From assembly GCF_029892095.1 (NCBI RefSeq), contig NZ_JARZAE010000004.1, forward strand, positions 1,426,001 through 1,490,000: a stretch of 64,000 bases of DNA, given 5' to 3'. The translations under genes were made by a program, and so were the position numbers. The notes beneath the pieces were generated by a model. That model saw nothing but the letters and a program-made list of their open reading frames with translations, had not been told where the DNA came from and did not search any database. Source of the stretch: Kitasatospora sp. MAP12-44. GTDB lineage: Bacteria; Actinomycetota; Actinomycetes; Streptomycetales; Streptomycetaceae. Shown piece after piece: positions 55,118-64,000 of the stretch. The first letter of the stretch is position 1. Each line of letters begins with the position of its first letter.

Positions 55118-55996
55118 GTGCCGGATCCCTTGCGGGTCGTTCTGATGTCCTATGGCGCGGAGGGATTCGCCGACCTCCATGGCCCTTGCGTCGCGGCGGG
55201 CCATCATCCCGTCGCGTACGTGTACGCCGCCCCGCAAAGGCCGGGCGGGCAGGCCGCGTCCGCGGCGGGAGCAGCGATCGGCAGTATCCTGGCGCAGCTG
55301 CCGCCGGGCCCGGACCTGTTGCTTCCGCGTAGCCTCGCCGGCCTGGCCCGTGCGTTGGCTGGTGTCCAGCCGGACCTGGTGGTGTGCAACGGGTTCCCCT
55401 GGAAGCTGTCGGCTGAGGTCCTGCGTGTTCCGCGCCTCGGTGTGCTGAACGTTCATCCCTCGCTGCTGCCGCGCCATCGTGGGCCGATGCCTATCCACTG
55501 GGCGGTGCGACATGGTGATGCGGAGACGGGTGTGACGGTTCACTGGATGGACGAGTCCTTCGACACGGGGAAGATCCTGGTCCAGCGCGGAGGTATTGGG
55601 CTGCCGGGCGACCTGGATGGTGACAGTGTCTTCGAGCAGATCCAGGCTCTTTCCCGTGAGCTGCTCCCGGAAGCACTGGAGTTGGCTGTCAGAGGCTGCA
55701 TCGGCACTGTGCAGGGCGCGGAAGGTGCGAGCTATGAGGGAATGATGGGGCCGCAGAGCGCGGTCATCGACTGGTCGGCGAGCCGCCACGACGTCCACAA
55801 TCTCGTCCGTACCTTCCGGTTCGGGCGGTTCCCGGTCCCCGGCCCCCTTGCCGTTGTCAACGGTCGCTGGGTATCCGTCCTCAAGTCCCGTACCGAGCCT
55901 GGTGACGGGGTGCGGATGGAGTGCGAGGACGGTCCGCTGTGGATCGTGGAGTCGGTCCCCGTGCCAGCGCGGGATGCCTGGCTATCTGCAAGCTGA
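55118..55996 (+). CDS. Formyltransferase-family protein
   Basis: This is a 292-residue protein of the methionyl-tRNA formyltransferase / GART-like fold. The segment LNVHPSLLPRHRG supplies the Asn and His of the catalytic triad, and SFDTGKIL supplies the Asp. The C-terminal part (SASRHDVHNLVR, then RFPVPGPLAVVNGRWV) resembles the FMT C-terminal domain. It may formylate a sugar nucleotide or a peptide N-terminus rather than tRNA; the sequence does not decide. GTG start at 55118 with GGGAGGAACA upstream. It is one of the few plus-strand genes here. Confidence 0.85.
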   Translation: MPDPLRVVLMSYGAEGFADLHGPCVAAGHHPVAYVYAAPQRPGGQAASAAGAAIGSILAQLPPGPDLLLPRSLAGLARALAGVQPDLVVCNGFPWKLSAEVLRVPRLGVLNVHPSLLPRHRGPMPIHWAVRHGDAETGVTVHWMDESFDTGKILVQRGGIGLPGDLDGDSVFEQIQALSRELLPEALELAVRGCIGTVQGAEGASYEGMMGPQSAVIDWSASRHDVHNLVRTFRFGRFPVPGPLAVVNGRWVSVLKSRTEPGDGVRMECEDGPLWIVESVPVPARDAWLSAS

Positions 55997-56004
55997 CGGG
56001 AAAT

Positions 56005-58404
56005 TCAGGCGCCTTCGCCCAGCGCGTTCGTGATGCGTTCGCGCAGGCGTAGTGCGCCCGGGTCTGTGAAGTCGCCGAGCAATGTCAGCGCTTCGCGTCT
56101 GTACTGCTCCACGTCGGCAGACGCGTCACTGGCGTCCAGCGCCTCCCCGAGGCAGCAAAGAGCCGCGGCGTGCTGCCACCGGTCACCGAGCTCACGGTGC
56201 ACGGCCAGCGCGCGGCGGTGGAAGTCGCTCGCTTCCTGCGCGCGGCCGAGTTCGAGGTACGCCTGTCCGGTGCCGTCCCAGGCCAGGGCCTCGCGGCTGC
56301 GGTCCCCGAGGCGCCGTTGGAGGACGGCTGCGCGGTGGTAGGAGACGAGAGCATCAGCCGGTCGGCCGGCGGCGCGTTGGGCGTGTCCGAGCTGAGTCAG
56401 CCAGTGGCCCTCTGCGACGGCACTGTTCAGGTCCAGTGCGAGGTCGACGGCCCTCTGGGCAGTGTCCAGCGCCTCGCTCTCGTGCCCGGTTTCGGTCTGG
56501 ATCAGGCTGAGGATCCGCAGCGCGTTTCCCTCGGCCCAGCGGTCGCCCTTCTCACGGAACGTCTCCAAGCCGGCGTGGACCAGGTGCTCGGCCTCGGCGG
56601 GTCGACCGAGCGCCGCCTGGACCTCGGCGACGTTGACCGCTGTTCGCGGCTCCCAGTAGGTGTCATCAAGATCCTCGAACAAGGCATGCGCCTTTTCGAG
56701 GGCGTCCTGCGCGCCCAGCAGTTGGTGCCGGCGCAGCTGTAGCAGGCCGAATCCGTTGAGGGTCAATGCCTCGCCGACGGAATCGTCAAGCTCTCGACGG
56801 ATGGTCAGCGCCGCGTGATACTGCTCGGCTGCCTGGTCAAGGCGATGGGACTGGGCATAGGCCATGCCGAGGCTTTCGTGCAGCTCCGCCTGCGCGTGCC
56901 GGTCACCGTCGCGCCGGGCAGCCTCCAGACCCAGCTGCGAGGTTGCGAGCCAGTCGTGAAACGGATTACGGATCATGTAGAAGGCACGCAGGACGATGGC
57001 GAGCTGCCAGGCGCACTTGTCCAGGCCCATGGTGGTTGCAGTCCGGGTGGCAGCCGCGAGATTCTCGCTCTCCACCTCGAACCACTGCATCGCGGCCGCT
57101 TCGTCGTTGAAGGCCGCGGGTTCGACCCCGGGGTCGAGAGGCTCCAACGGTACCCGCGGCTCGTGGGGAGCAATGCTCGCCTGGGCCGCGTCCGCCGCGT
57201 GGAGGTACCAGGCCAACACCCGCTGAACCGCCAGCTCGCTCTCCTGTGGCTCCTGCTCGGTGCGCGCCTGGTCGATGGCGTAGGCACGCAGCAGATCGTG
57301 GAACCTGTAGCGGTCCGGCGCTGTCTGGTCGACCATGTGGGCCGCGACGAGTCCGTCCAACAGGCGGCGCGCCTGCCGAGGACCGGTGGCGACGAGGGCT
57401 GCGGCAGCCGCGACGCTGAACTCGCCGGTGGGATGCAGTCCGAGCATGCGGAACAGCCGTGCGGCGTCGGCGGGCAGGGCGCGATAGGACCAGGCGAAGA
57501 CCGAACGAACGGCTTCCGACTCCTCCTCGTCCTCACTGGACAGCGCGTCCCACAGGCTGGATTCGTCCCGCAGGTCCTGGATCAGGTGGTCCAGCAGCAT
57601 CCACGGTCGGCCGACTGCCCGTTCGGCCGCGATGCGCAGGGCCAACGGCAGTCGCGCACACAGCCGCGCCAGCTGCACGAGCTCTTCCGGATCGTCCCCG
57701 CTGCGATAGTCGGCCGTCACCGCTCGTAGGAGCTCGACAGCATCATGCTCCGCCAGTACCTCCACTGTCAGGTGCCGAGCCCCCTCCCGCACGCTGAGAC
57801 CCGAGAGCCGATGACGGCTGGTCACCACGACCAGACATCCCGGTGCTCCAGGCAACAGCGGGCGAACCTGGGCCGCACTTGAAGCGTTGTCGAGAACGAT
57901 CAGCGTCCGGCGGCCCGCTACCAGAGATCGATAGGTCGACGCCATCGCATCGGGATCGGCGGGAATCGCGGCAGCAGGTACATCCAGGGCCCGCAGGAAG
58001 CGCTCGAGTACCTGCGCGGGCGCCACCGGCGCCTGCGGGTCGTAGCCGTGCAGGTTCGCGTACAGCTGCCCGTCCGGGAAGTGCCTTCGGACGGCGTGCG
58101 CCCAGTGCAAGGCCAGGGAGGTCTTACCGACCCCTGCAGTGCCGGTGATCACCAGCACCTGGGCCGCGGGCGGATGCTCGGCCAGCAGGCGGTCCATGGT
58201 TTCCTGCTCCGCTACCCGGTTGACGAAGCCACGCAGGTCCGTGGGCAGCTGCCACGGAACAGGCTCACTGCGCTGGACAGGCTGCGGTGCCGCATGGAAG
58301 TGGATCGTTCCCCGTATGTCTCGGGCCTGCACGACGTTCCCGGCCGACCCCGACATCGATGAACTGGTATCGCCAGGCGACCCCTGTGGTGCCTCCCGCA
58401 CCAC
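56005..58404 (-). CDS. NB-ARC/TPR STAND ATPase
   Basis: This is a 799-residue protein. A short N-terminal module has NVVQARDIRGTIHFH, an element often found before NB-ARC domains in Streptomyces. Then comes the NTPase with Walker A GTAGVGKT (88-95), Walker B RRTLIVLDN, VVVTSRHRL and a winged-helix part (YRFHDLLRAYA). From about 500 to 790 there are TPR repeats. STAND proteins act as signal-triggered switches in regulation or phage defence. Start is one of two adjacent GTG codons (58404 or 58401), 2 bp after the DUF6879-like gene. Confidence 0.85.
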   Translation of the reverse strand: MVREAPQGSPGDTSSSMSGSAGNVVQARDIRGTIHFHAAPQPVQRSEPVPWQLPTDLRGFVNRVAEQETMDRLLAEHPPAAQVLVITGTAGVGKTSLALHWAHAVRRHFPDGQLYANLHGYDPQAPVAPAQVLERFLRALDVPAAAIPADPDAMASTYRSLVAGRRTLIVLDNASSAAQVRPLLPGAPGCLVVVTSRHRLSGLSVREGARHLTVEVLAEHDAVELLRAVTADYRSGDDPEELVQLARLCARLPLALRIAAERAVGRPWMLLDHLIQDLRDESSLWDALSSEDEEESEAVRSVFAWSYRALPADAARLFRMLGLHPTGEFSVAAAAALVATGPRQARRLLDGLVAAHMVDQTAPDRYRFHDLLRAYAIDQARTEQEPQESELAVQRVLAWYLHAADAAQASIAPHEPRVPLEPLDPGVEPAAFNDEAAAMQWFEVESENLAAATRTATTMGLDKCAWQLAIVLRAFYMIRNPFHDWLATSQLGLEAARRDGDRHAQAELHESLGMAYAQSHRLDQAAEQYHAALTIRRELDDSVGEALTLNGFGLLQLRRHQLLGAQDALEKAHALFEDLDDTYWEPRTAVNVAEVQAALGRPAEAEHLVHAGLETFREKGDRWAEGNALRILSLIQTETGHESEALDTAQRAVDLALDLNSAVAEGHWLTQLGHAQRAAGRPADALVSYHRAAVLQRRLGDRSREALAWDGTGQAYLELGRAQEASDFHRRALAVHRELGDRWQHAAALCCLGEALDASDASADVEQYRREALTLLGDFTDPGALRLRERITNALGEGA

Positions 58405-58406
58405 TC

Positions 58407-59027
58407 TCAGCGCTCCGCTGACAGCCGGGCCGGCGACAGATTGGCCGCCTCACGGGCCATGAAACTGCCGACGTCCTCGCCTTGGTCATACAGGCGGGCG
58501 ACGAACTGCACGACCCGCGCCCTGACCACGCGATCCGTGTAGCGCGTCGCGCCATCGGCAAGACCGGCCGCGTCGTACGAGATGTCGTAGACGGTATCCG
58601 GGCCCAGGGTAATGAGCTCCGGCAGCTGCCCGTCCAGTTCATACGGGGCGATCAGCTCAGGGCCGACGACGCGGATGAGCTCCCCGCACTCGGCACGCAG
58701 GCGCAGCAGCTGCAGTTCCCAGGCCAGATAGGGGGTGACCGGGAACTCGACGACGCGCACCCGCAGCAAGCGGCACTCGTGATCAGCGGCCAGGCGGGAG
58801 AGCTGGAGCAGGTCATCGCGCCTGGCCTCGATCAGCTGCAGCGCCTGCGCACAGTCTCCTTCGACGTAGGCGCGCCAGCTGGCGTCCTCAGGCTCCTGGA
58901 AATGCTGGCGGCGCTCCAGCTTCCACGAGTCATAGCCGTCGACCGCGAAGTCCCGCTTCCGGAAATCATCTCGGTAGACATCGAGAGTGAGCCGGTCACC
59001 TGGCGCATCGCCGAGTGGGTCACGCAT
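58407..59027 (-). CDS. DUF6879-like protein
   Basis: This 206-residue soluble protein has DFAVDGYDSWKLERRQHFQEP, RLLRVRVVEFPVTPYLAWEL and TRYTDRVVRARVVQF. It resembles the DUF6879 group seen next to small regulators in Streptomyces; no catalytic motif is evident. The ATG at 59027 overlaps the upstream stop by 8 bp, so the two genes are co-translated, and the STAND gene follows 2 bp later. Confidence 0.75.
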   Translation of the reverse strand: MRDPLGDAPGDRLTLDVYRDDFRKRDFAVDGYDSWKLERRQHFQEPEDASWRAYVEGDCAQALQLIEARRDDLLQLSRLAADHECRLLRVRVVEFPVTPYLAWELQLLRLRAECGELIRVVGPELIAPYELDGQLPELITLGPDTVYDISYDAAGLADGATRYTDRVVRARVVQFVARLYDQGEDVGSFMAREAANLSPARLSAER

Positions 59028-59289
59028 CCGGCAGGTCCGCCTTCGCGGCGAGGAGGGTGATCCGAGGAATGACCACGAGGCGCTCCCCCTCGCCGACAAC
59101 CAGGTCCTGAGGGAGTCGAGCCTTGTAAGTCGCAGTCAGGTCGCGTCCGACAACAGCGATGTCGCCATTATCAAGCTCCCAAATGTCGGGACACCCGTCC
59201 CGCCCTCCAGTCGTACCCAGCTCAGCCGGCGACTTGCCCAAGCGCCGGGTCAGCACGGCGTCGGGATCCGCGTCCCAGGGCTGACCCAT
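59020..59289 (-). CDS. Small hypothetical protein, first gene of the STAND operon
   Basis: This is an 89-residue protein with GRDGCPDIWELDNGDIAVVGRDLT. Similar small proteins are paired with DUF6879-like genes in actinomycetes; the function is unknown. ATG at 59289 has GGAGGAGCG directly upstream, a strong site. A promoter lies at 59327-59356. Confidence 0.78.
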   Translation of the reverse strand: MGQPWDADPDAVLTRRLGKSPAELGTTGGRDGCPDIWELDNGDIAVVGRDLTATYKARLPQDLVVGEGERLVVIPRITLLAAKADLPDA

Positions 59290-59326
59290 CGCTCCTCCAG
59301 AAGTTCGCGTGACGATGCGGCTACGT

Positions 59327-59356
59327 AGCGTACAAATTGATCTGACTCAACGTCAA
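59327..59356 (-). promoter_or_regulatory. Predicted sigma-70-type promoter of the STAND operon
   Basis: On the minus strand, TTGACG (59351-59356) is 18 bp from TACGCT (59327-59332). That matches the HrdB-type consensus in both boxes. Transcription would start near 59320, about 30 bases before the ATG at 59289. Confidence 0.65.
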
Positions 59357-59526
59357 TGTTCAGTGATCGACGTCAGCAACCTTGGCCGAATCACGCTCGA
59401 TCGGCGAGTCAACCACCAGCTCTCGCGACACTCACCCAGGGCTGATGCGTGCTCACGATGCGAGACTGTCGAACCCCTGTGCCCGCGTAGCCGAAGGGCA
59501 CGGCCCTCGTTGATCGCGTGGAGTCG

Positions 59527-59868
59527 ATGCCGCGCGATCAAAGGAACCGTGCCCGCATGCCATTCTGTCCCACCAGCACCCTTCCCGGCGACCTCGGCAC
59601 GGTCGAACTCACCCTTACGGAAGATGAGTTGCTCCTCCCGGGAGCGCTCGCTTCGCTGGTGGACGCCATTCGCATGGTCCCCGATCCACGCGCGAAGCAC
59701 CTCGTCACCCATCCGCTGCCGATACTGCTGGGCCTCACGGCCTGCGCCAAGCTGTGCGGTGCGACATCTGTGCGCGGCATGATCCGATGGGCCAGAGGGC
59801 AGGGCGCCGGCGTGCTCGCCGCGCTGCCGCAACCGCCGAGCATGTCCTTGAGCTGCGTGGATGACATT
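59527..59868 (+). pseudogene. ISAs1-type transposase N-terminal fragment
   Basis: The plus strand encodes LGTVELTLTEDELLLPGALASLV, then VPDPRAKHLVTHPLPILLGLTACAKLCG and IRWARGQGAGVLAALPQPP. This is the N-terminal segment of ISAs1-like DDE transposases. The recognisable similarity stops near 59868, before any catalytic residues. The element is truncated and cannot transpose itself. Confidence 0.7.
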
Positions 59869-59884
59869 CTCGGCAGGCGCAGAG

Positions 59885-60019
59885 CTCCTCGTCCGCCGTG
59901 TCGATCAGCCGGTCGACCAGGTGGGACGGGAGGGCGGGGTTCACGGCGAGGCCGAGCAGCGCGGGATTCACACTGCGCCATCCTGCGGCACGCACCGCGG
60001 GATGTCCCCGGAATAGCAT
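59885..60019 (-). pseudogene. Truncated leucine-rich-repeat-variant-like gene
   Basis: The minus strand from ATG 60019 encodes MLFRGHPAVRAAGW, NPALLGLAVNPALPSHLVDRL and a DTADEELC segment, the start of a repeat protein type found in Streptomyces. The similarity stops where the transposase fragment stops on the other strand, so both genes are broken at one junction. Confidence 0.5.
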
Positions 60020-60034
60020 CCGAAGGCTCACTAT

Positions 60035-60051
60035 CAAGATCGGCCGGACAG
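60035..60051. repeat. 17-bp direct repeat, copy 1
   Basis: CAAGATCGGCCGGACAG, identical to 61890-61906. The two copies flank the pair of SCO2400-like genes. Confidence 0.7.
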
Positions 60052-60211
60052 CTCCTGGGCTTGGCAGGTCCACGTGATCTCTCCAGAAGCATCACAGGGC
60101 ACGCCTGTTGCCCGGGCGAGGGAGCTGCCTACGCTCCTGCACGCGACGGTACGTACCGCCGCCCGCGCGATGTCACTGGATCCGGTGACGCGGCACCTAC
60201 GGAAAGATCGC

Positions 60212-60925
60212 ATGGACTACTGCGAGTTCTGTCGACGCCATCTCAACGGCGTGCTGTCCTGCCCTGGTTGCGGCGCTATCGGTACACCCATGGCAGCCAT
60301 GCCGCCGACTCGGTCTCATGGCCAATTGCCTGTCCGGCCGCTGCTCGAACCGCCGCTCGAGGAGCCCTGGCAGGTCGAGCAGCCGCTCGCAATTGCACCA
60401 GTATTGCCAGGTCGGGCGGTCGACCGGCGGCGCGGCAAGCGGCGCAGCTCGGGCCGGCGGCGCAGCGCGCTGGTGCTGTCGGTGGTCGGTCTGGTGGCCG
60501 GGGGCGGCCTGGGCACGGTGGCGATGTCCTCGGGCCACTCGGACGGCGCCACGGTTCCGGCCTCCGCTCCCGACGCGGGGCTGCCCGGGCCGACGGACGG
60601 AGCGAGCGCGAGTGCCACCTCCGTACAGGTGGTCGGGCAGCCGACGGCGGGAGCGCCGCGGGCCGGCAGCACTCGCCCGAGTTCCTCCCACTCCGCGTCC
60701 GGCTCCGCCAGCGCGTCCGCAAGCCCCGGGGCTTCGAGCCCGGCCGCCCAGCCGTCGGCGACCACGCCCGGGCCGGGCGGCACCAGCACCCACCCGGGAA
60801 CCGCTTCGCCCTCGTCGGCCCCGCCCTCACCGACATCGAAGCCGAAACCGAAACCGACGCCAACGCCGACGCCAACGCCGTCACCAACGGCCACCTGCAC
60901 CCAGTTCCTCTTCTGGTGCAACTGA
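60212..60925 (+). CDS. SCO2400-like membrane protein with zinc ribbon
   Basis: This is a 237-residue protein: MDYCEFCRRHLNG followed by CPGCG, a four-Cys zinc ribbon, then a Pro/Arg segment, one membrane helix (about 95-112, ALVLSVVGLVAGGGLGTVA) and a long Ser/Pro/Thr tail ending TCTQFLFWCN. The layout matches the Streptomyces SCO2400 family, of unknown function. ATG at 60212 has GGAAAG five bases upstream. The C-terminal Cys-x5-Trp-Cys end is shared with the next gene. Confidence 0.72.
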   Translation: MDYCEFCRRHLNGVLSCPGCGAIGTPMAAMPPTRSHGQLPVRPLLEPPLEEPWQVEQPLAIAPVLPGRAVDRRRGKRRSSGRRRSALVLSVVGLVAGGGLGTVAMSSGHSDGATVPASAPDAGLPGPTDGASASATSVQVVGQPTAGAPRAGSTRPSSSHSASGSASASASPGASSPAAQPSATTPGPGGTSTHPGTASPSSAPPSPTSKPKPKPTPTPTPTPSPTATCTQFLFWCN

Positions 60926-61094
60926 ACCGCTAGCAGTCGACACATCTGGTGCGTGCGATCTTTTCAGCAGTCTCACCAATCGAGTCCGCCTTCTCCACAG
61001 CTTGATCAATAAGCTCCCTGAACACACGGTTCCGTGTGCCATCGAAGCAAACCACCAGCCCGATGTGGTGGCGCGCCAGCTACGGAAAGATCGC

Positions 61095-61859
<765 letters not shown>

Positions 61860-61883
61860 CCCTCCCCTCAGCAGATAGGGCCA

Positions 61884-61904
61884 GTCCGGCAAGATCGGCC
61901 GGAC
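61884..61904. terminator. Hairpin after the SCO2400-like pair
   Basis: GTCCGGC and GCCGGAC form a perfect 7-bp stem with a 7-base loop 24 bp after the stop at 61859. A second small hairpin (GCCCC-AGT-GGGGC) follows directly. There is no T-tract, which is common for Streptomyces terminators. Confidence 0.4.
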
Positions 61905-61906
61905 AG
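61890..61906. repeat. 17-bp direct repeat, copy 2
   Basis: Second copy of 60035-60051. This copy is part of the hairpin at 61884-61904. Confidence 0.7.
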
Positions 61907-61985
61907 GCCCCAGTGGGGGCAGTTGGTGTCGCCCGATGAGTACTGGCAGGTGATCCTGTGAGGCTCGGAAAGCCATCGCCGCTGG

Positions 61986-62247
61986 TCAAGCGGCGTATCG
62001 GTACTCGTTGATGACGCCGCCGAGGATGCGGTTGCGCAGGAGTCTGCGGCCTTCGAGGTCATCTACGACGGTGGTCTGCTCATGGGCGCCGGGCGGTAGT
62101 TGGTTGCGGGCCCGGTGGGGGCGGTGCTCGTTGTAGTGCCGCTGGTAGGCGGCCAGGACATGCCGGGCGTGGGCCTGGTTCATGGTGAGGACATGGTCCA
62201 GGGCCTCACGCCGGATGCTCCCGATCACCCGTTCGCAGTGGGCGGTT
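61986..62247 (-). pseudogene. Integrase-core (rve-type) transposase C-terminal remnant
   Basis: The minus strand encodes HCERVIGSIRREALDHVL, then AYQRHYNEHRPHRARNQLPP and the end LGGVINEYRYAA, the C-terminal part of an actinobacterial rve-type transposase. A TGA precedes the homology at about 62248, and the DDE catalytic part is missing. The remnant is 5'-truncated. Confidence 0.75.
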
Positions 62248-62723
62248 CATCCGGGGAACTCACGGTGCGCTCTTGAGGATCTCCACCGGGGGGAGGAAGG
62301 CCACGCCGGCGTCCCGCAGTCGGCCCTCCAGCAGCGCCAGCACGGCGCGGGCGTCGACCGCGCCCTCGGTGGCGAGTCGCAATGGCCGCAACGCCCGTGT
62401 GTCCGGCATCGCCCCGGCCGCCTGGCTCGCCCCGCTCTCGCGCGAGCGGTCACCGCACACAGAGCTACCCGAGCCGTGGAGTGGCAAACGCCAAGCAGGG
62501 AAGCACAGTTCTCGTACGAGGCAGAGCGAGCGGCGCTTGCACTCCCGGACGCGGCGGGTGGATCGCGCGTCCGGCTGAGCTCCTGTCACTGGGCGAGCCG
62601 AACCAAGGCGGGAATCGGGTTTCTTCACCCGTTTGGGTGAATTGAAGGGTTGGCACGTGCCCGAATCAATTCGGCGGGGTTGGATCTCGTCCGACGAATG
62701 TTGATTCCGTCTCAGGAGCTTTT
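62248..62723. other. Intergenic region before the amine oxidase gene
   Basis: This is about 475 bp between the transposase remnant and the amine oxidase gene. On the minus strand, 62260-62420 reads ATEGAVDARAVLALLEGRLRDAG and looks protein-like, perhaps a gene tail stranded by rearrangement, but I cannot name it. The right third is AT-richer and should contain the oxidase promoter; no clear boxes were picked. Confidence 0.4.
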
Positions 62724-64000
62724 ATGCCGAACTCGCCCACCAAGAACAGCGATTCACCGGAGAGCGGCCCGTCCGTAGTCGCCCGGCGCAGCTTCCTCGG
62801 CTCGGCCGTCGCGGGGGTCGCGGTCGCGGGAGCCGCCGTGGCGGGAGCCACCGGCTTCACCGGGGGCCCGTCCAGCAACCCGCCGAGTGCCGACCAATCC
62901 CACGGGATCGACCCGGCGGTCAGCCGGGACCTGGCTCGCAAACTCCTGCTGGTCGGCGACCAGGGCGAGGACCTGAAGCTGGAGTACCTGCGGATCCTGA
63001 TAGACGGCCAACTCCCGCCTCGCGCAACGCGCAAGAAGATTCTGATAGTCGGCGCCGGGGTGGCCGGACTGACCGCCGCCACACTCCTGAAGAGGGCCGG
63101 GCACGAGGTGGTCGTCATCGAGGCCAACGGGAGCCGGGTGGGCGGCCGGGTGAAGACCTTCCGCGGCTTCAAGGACAAGGCCCTGTACGCCGAGGCCGGC
63201 GCGATGCGGCTGCCGGACTTCCACCCGCTGGTCCGCGCGCTCGCGGACAAGCTCGGGCTCAAGCGCCAGCTCTTCTACAACGCCGATGTGGCACCGGGCG
63301 CCGAACCCACCGGCACCATACCGCCGGTCACCTACCGGGCCTTCACCGGCGAGACCTGGAGCAACGGCCCCGACGACCACACCTTCACGCCCCCGGCGTC
63401 CGGCGGAAAGCGACTGATCCGCGTCAACGGACTCACCACCACCCGGGACGCCTACGCCGCGACGCCGCAGCGGGTGAACGGCACGTTCGGCGCGAGCACC
63501 GGCACCGTCATGGCGGACGCGCTCAACGAGGCGCTCAAGCCGGTGACCGTCTCCGGCGACGCGAGCATCAACGACCAGATCGACGCCTGGGCGACCATCT
63601 TCCAGAAGTACGACGACTACTCCACCCACCGCTACCTGGTCGAGGAGGCCGGCTGGGACCTGGCGCAGATCCAGGCGGCGGGCACCCTGGAGAACCTCAC
63701 CTCCCGGCTCCACTACTCCCTCGTCCCGACCCTGATGGACCACGCGGCGATCACGCCGACCAACCGCTACTGGGAACTGGTCGGCGGCTTCGACGTCCTG
63801 ACCGAGGCCCTGGCCGCGCCGCTCAGGAACGACATCCGGATGGGCCGGCGGATGACCCGCCTCGTCCAGAGCGACAGCGGGGTCCGCATCGAGACCACCG
63901 CCGAGAGCGGCACCGAGGACTCCTGCGACGGCGCACCGATCCAGCCCACCGAGTGCTTCGAGGGCGACTACGCGATCGTCACCATCCCGTTCAGCGCACT
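62724..64000 (+). CDS. Tat-exported flavin monoamine / L-amino-acid oxidase, partial at the right edge
   Basis: Of this gene, 425 codons are visible and its 3' end is outside the window. The N-terminus has a twin-arginine signal (ARRSFLGSAVAG, Arg21-Arg22) and a hydrophobic Ala/Val stretch. A Rossmann FAD site follows: ILIVGAGVAGLTAATL (Gly110, Gly112, Gly115), then VIEANGSRVGGR and EAGAMRLPDFHP. The family oxidises amines or L-amino acids with release of H2O2 and ammonia. The enzyme would be folded in the cytoplasm and exported. ATG at 62724 follows AGGAGCTTTT. Confidence 0.88.
   Translation, partial: MPNSPTKNSDSPESGPSVVARRSFLGSAVAGVAVAGAAVAGATGFTGGPSSNPPSADQSHGIDPAVSRDLARKLLLVGDQGEDLKLEYLRILIDGQLPPRATRKKILIVGAGVAGLTAATLLKRAGHEVVVIEANGSRVGGRVKTFRGFKDKALYAEAGAMRLPDFHPLVRALADKLGLKRQLFYNADVAPGAEPTGTIPPVTYRAFTGETWSNGPDDHTFTPPASGGKRLIRVNGLTTTRDAYAATPQRVNGTFGASTGTVMADALNEALKPVTVSGDASINDQIDAWATIFQKYDDYSTHRYLVEEAGWDLAQIQAAGTLENLTSRLHYSLVPTLMDHAAITPTNRYWELVGGFDVLTEALAAPLRNDIRMGRRMTRLVQSDSGVRIETTAESGTEDSCDGAPIQPTECFEGDYAIVTIPFSA

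Overview
This is a GC-rich actinomycete window, most likely from Streptomyces or a close relative such as Kitasatospora. The codon use is strongly GC-rich, starts are often GTG or TTG, and there are SCO2400-like proteins and two adjacent type VII secretion (T7SS/ESX) gene clusters. From about 0.1 to 54 kb every well-supported gene is on the minus strand, so transcription runs from right to left.

Left part (1-35.4 kb, T7SS cluster 1). In transcription order: EccC (31456-35433, TTG start), EccD, EccB, a 1145-residue partner with an ADP-ribosyltransferase-like C-terminus that seems to lack its catalytic Glu, an EccA-like protein made of a beta-helix and two AAA modules, two WXG100 proteins, a small hypothetical, a 957-residue repeat-rich secreted-type protein, a YbaB-family protein, a WXG100-like protein, and a giant protein of at least 5400 residues that runs off the left edge. 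The giant protein has a T7SS-toxin-type N-terminus, a metzincin-like HEIAHQLGLRD motif and two tandem copies of a block of about 1650 residues. No mycosin (MycP) or EccE is seen.

Middle (35.4-54 kb, T7SS cluster 2 and a toxin/immunity island). In transcription order: a small membrane protein, EccD2, a MinD/ParA-like ATPase, EccC2, a DUF6177-type protein, three small helical ESX-type proteins, and a 923-residue polymorphic toxin with a C-terminal PD-(D/E)XK nuclease signature. Behind the toxin lies an array of immunity genes: five full-length Imm49-like genes, an Imm49 N-terminus fused to an HD phosphohydrolase domain, a frameshifted remnant of the toxin's own C-terminal domain, and a truncated Imm49 start. 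Shared spacers and leaders show the array grew by local duplication. This island is the most interesting part of the window.

Right part (54-64 kb, genetically scarred). It holds a serine-recombinase C-terminal remnant, a divergent NUDIX / formyltransferase-family pair, a three-gene operon ending in an NB-ARC/TPR (STAND) ATPase with a good sigma-70-type promoter, two insertion-sequence remnants, a truncated leucine-rich-repeat-like gene, two SCO2400-like membrane proteins sharing one initiation leader, and a Tat-exported flavin amine oxidase cut by the right edge.

The T7SS cores would export the WXG100 partners and the large substrates. The nuclease toxin is probably the effector of cluster 2, and the Imm49 array protects the producer and perhaps also against related strains' effectors.
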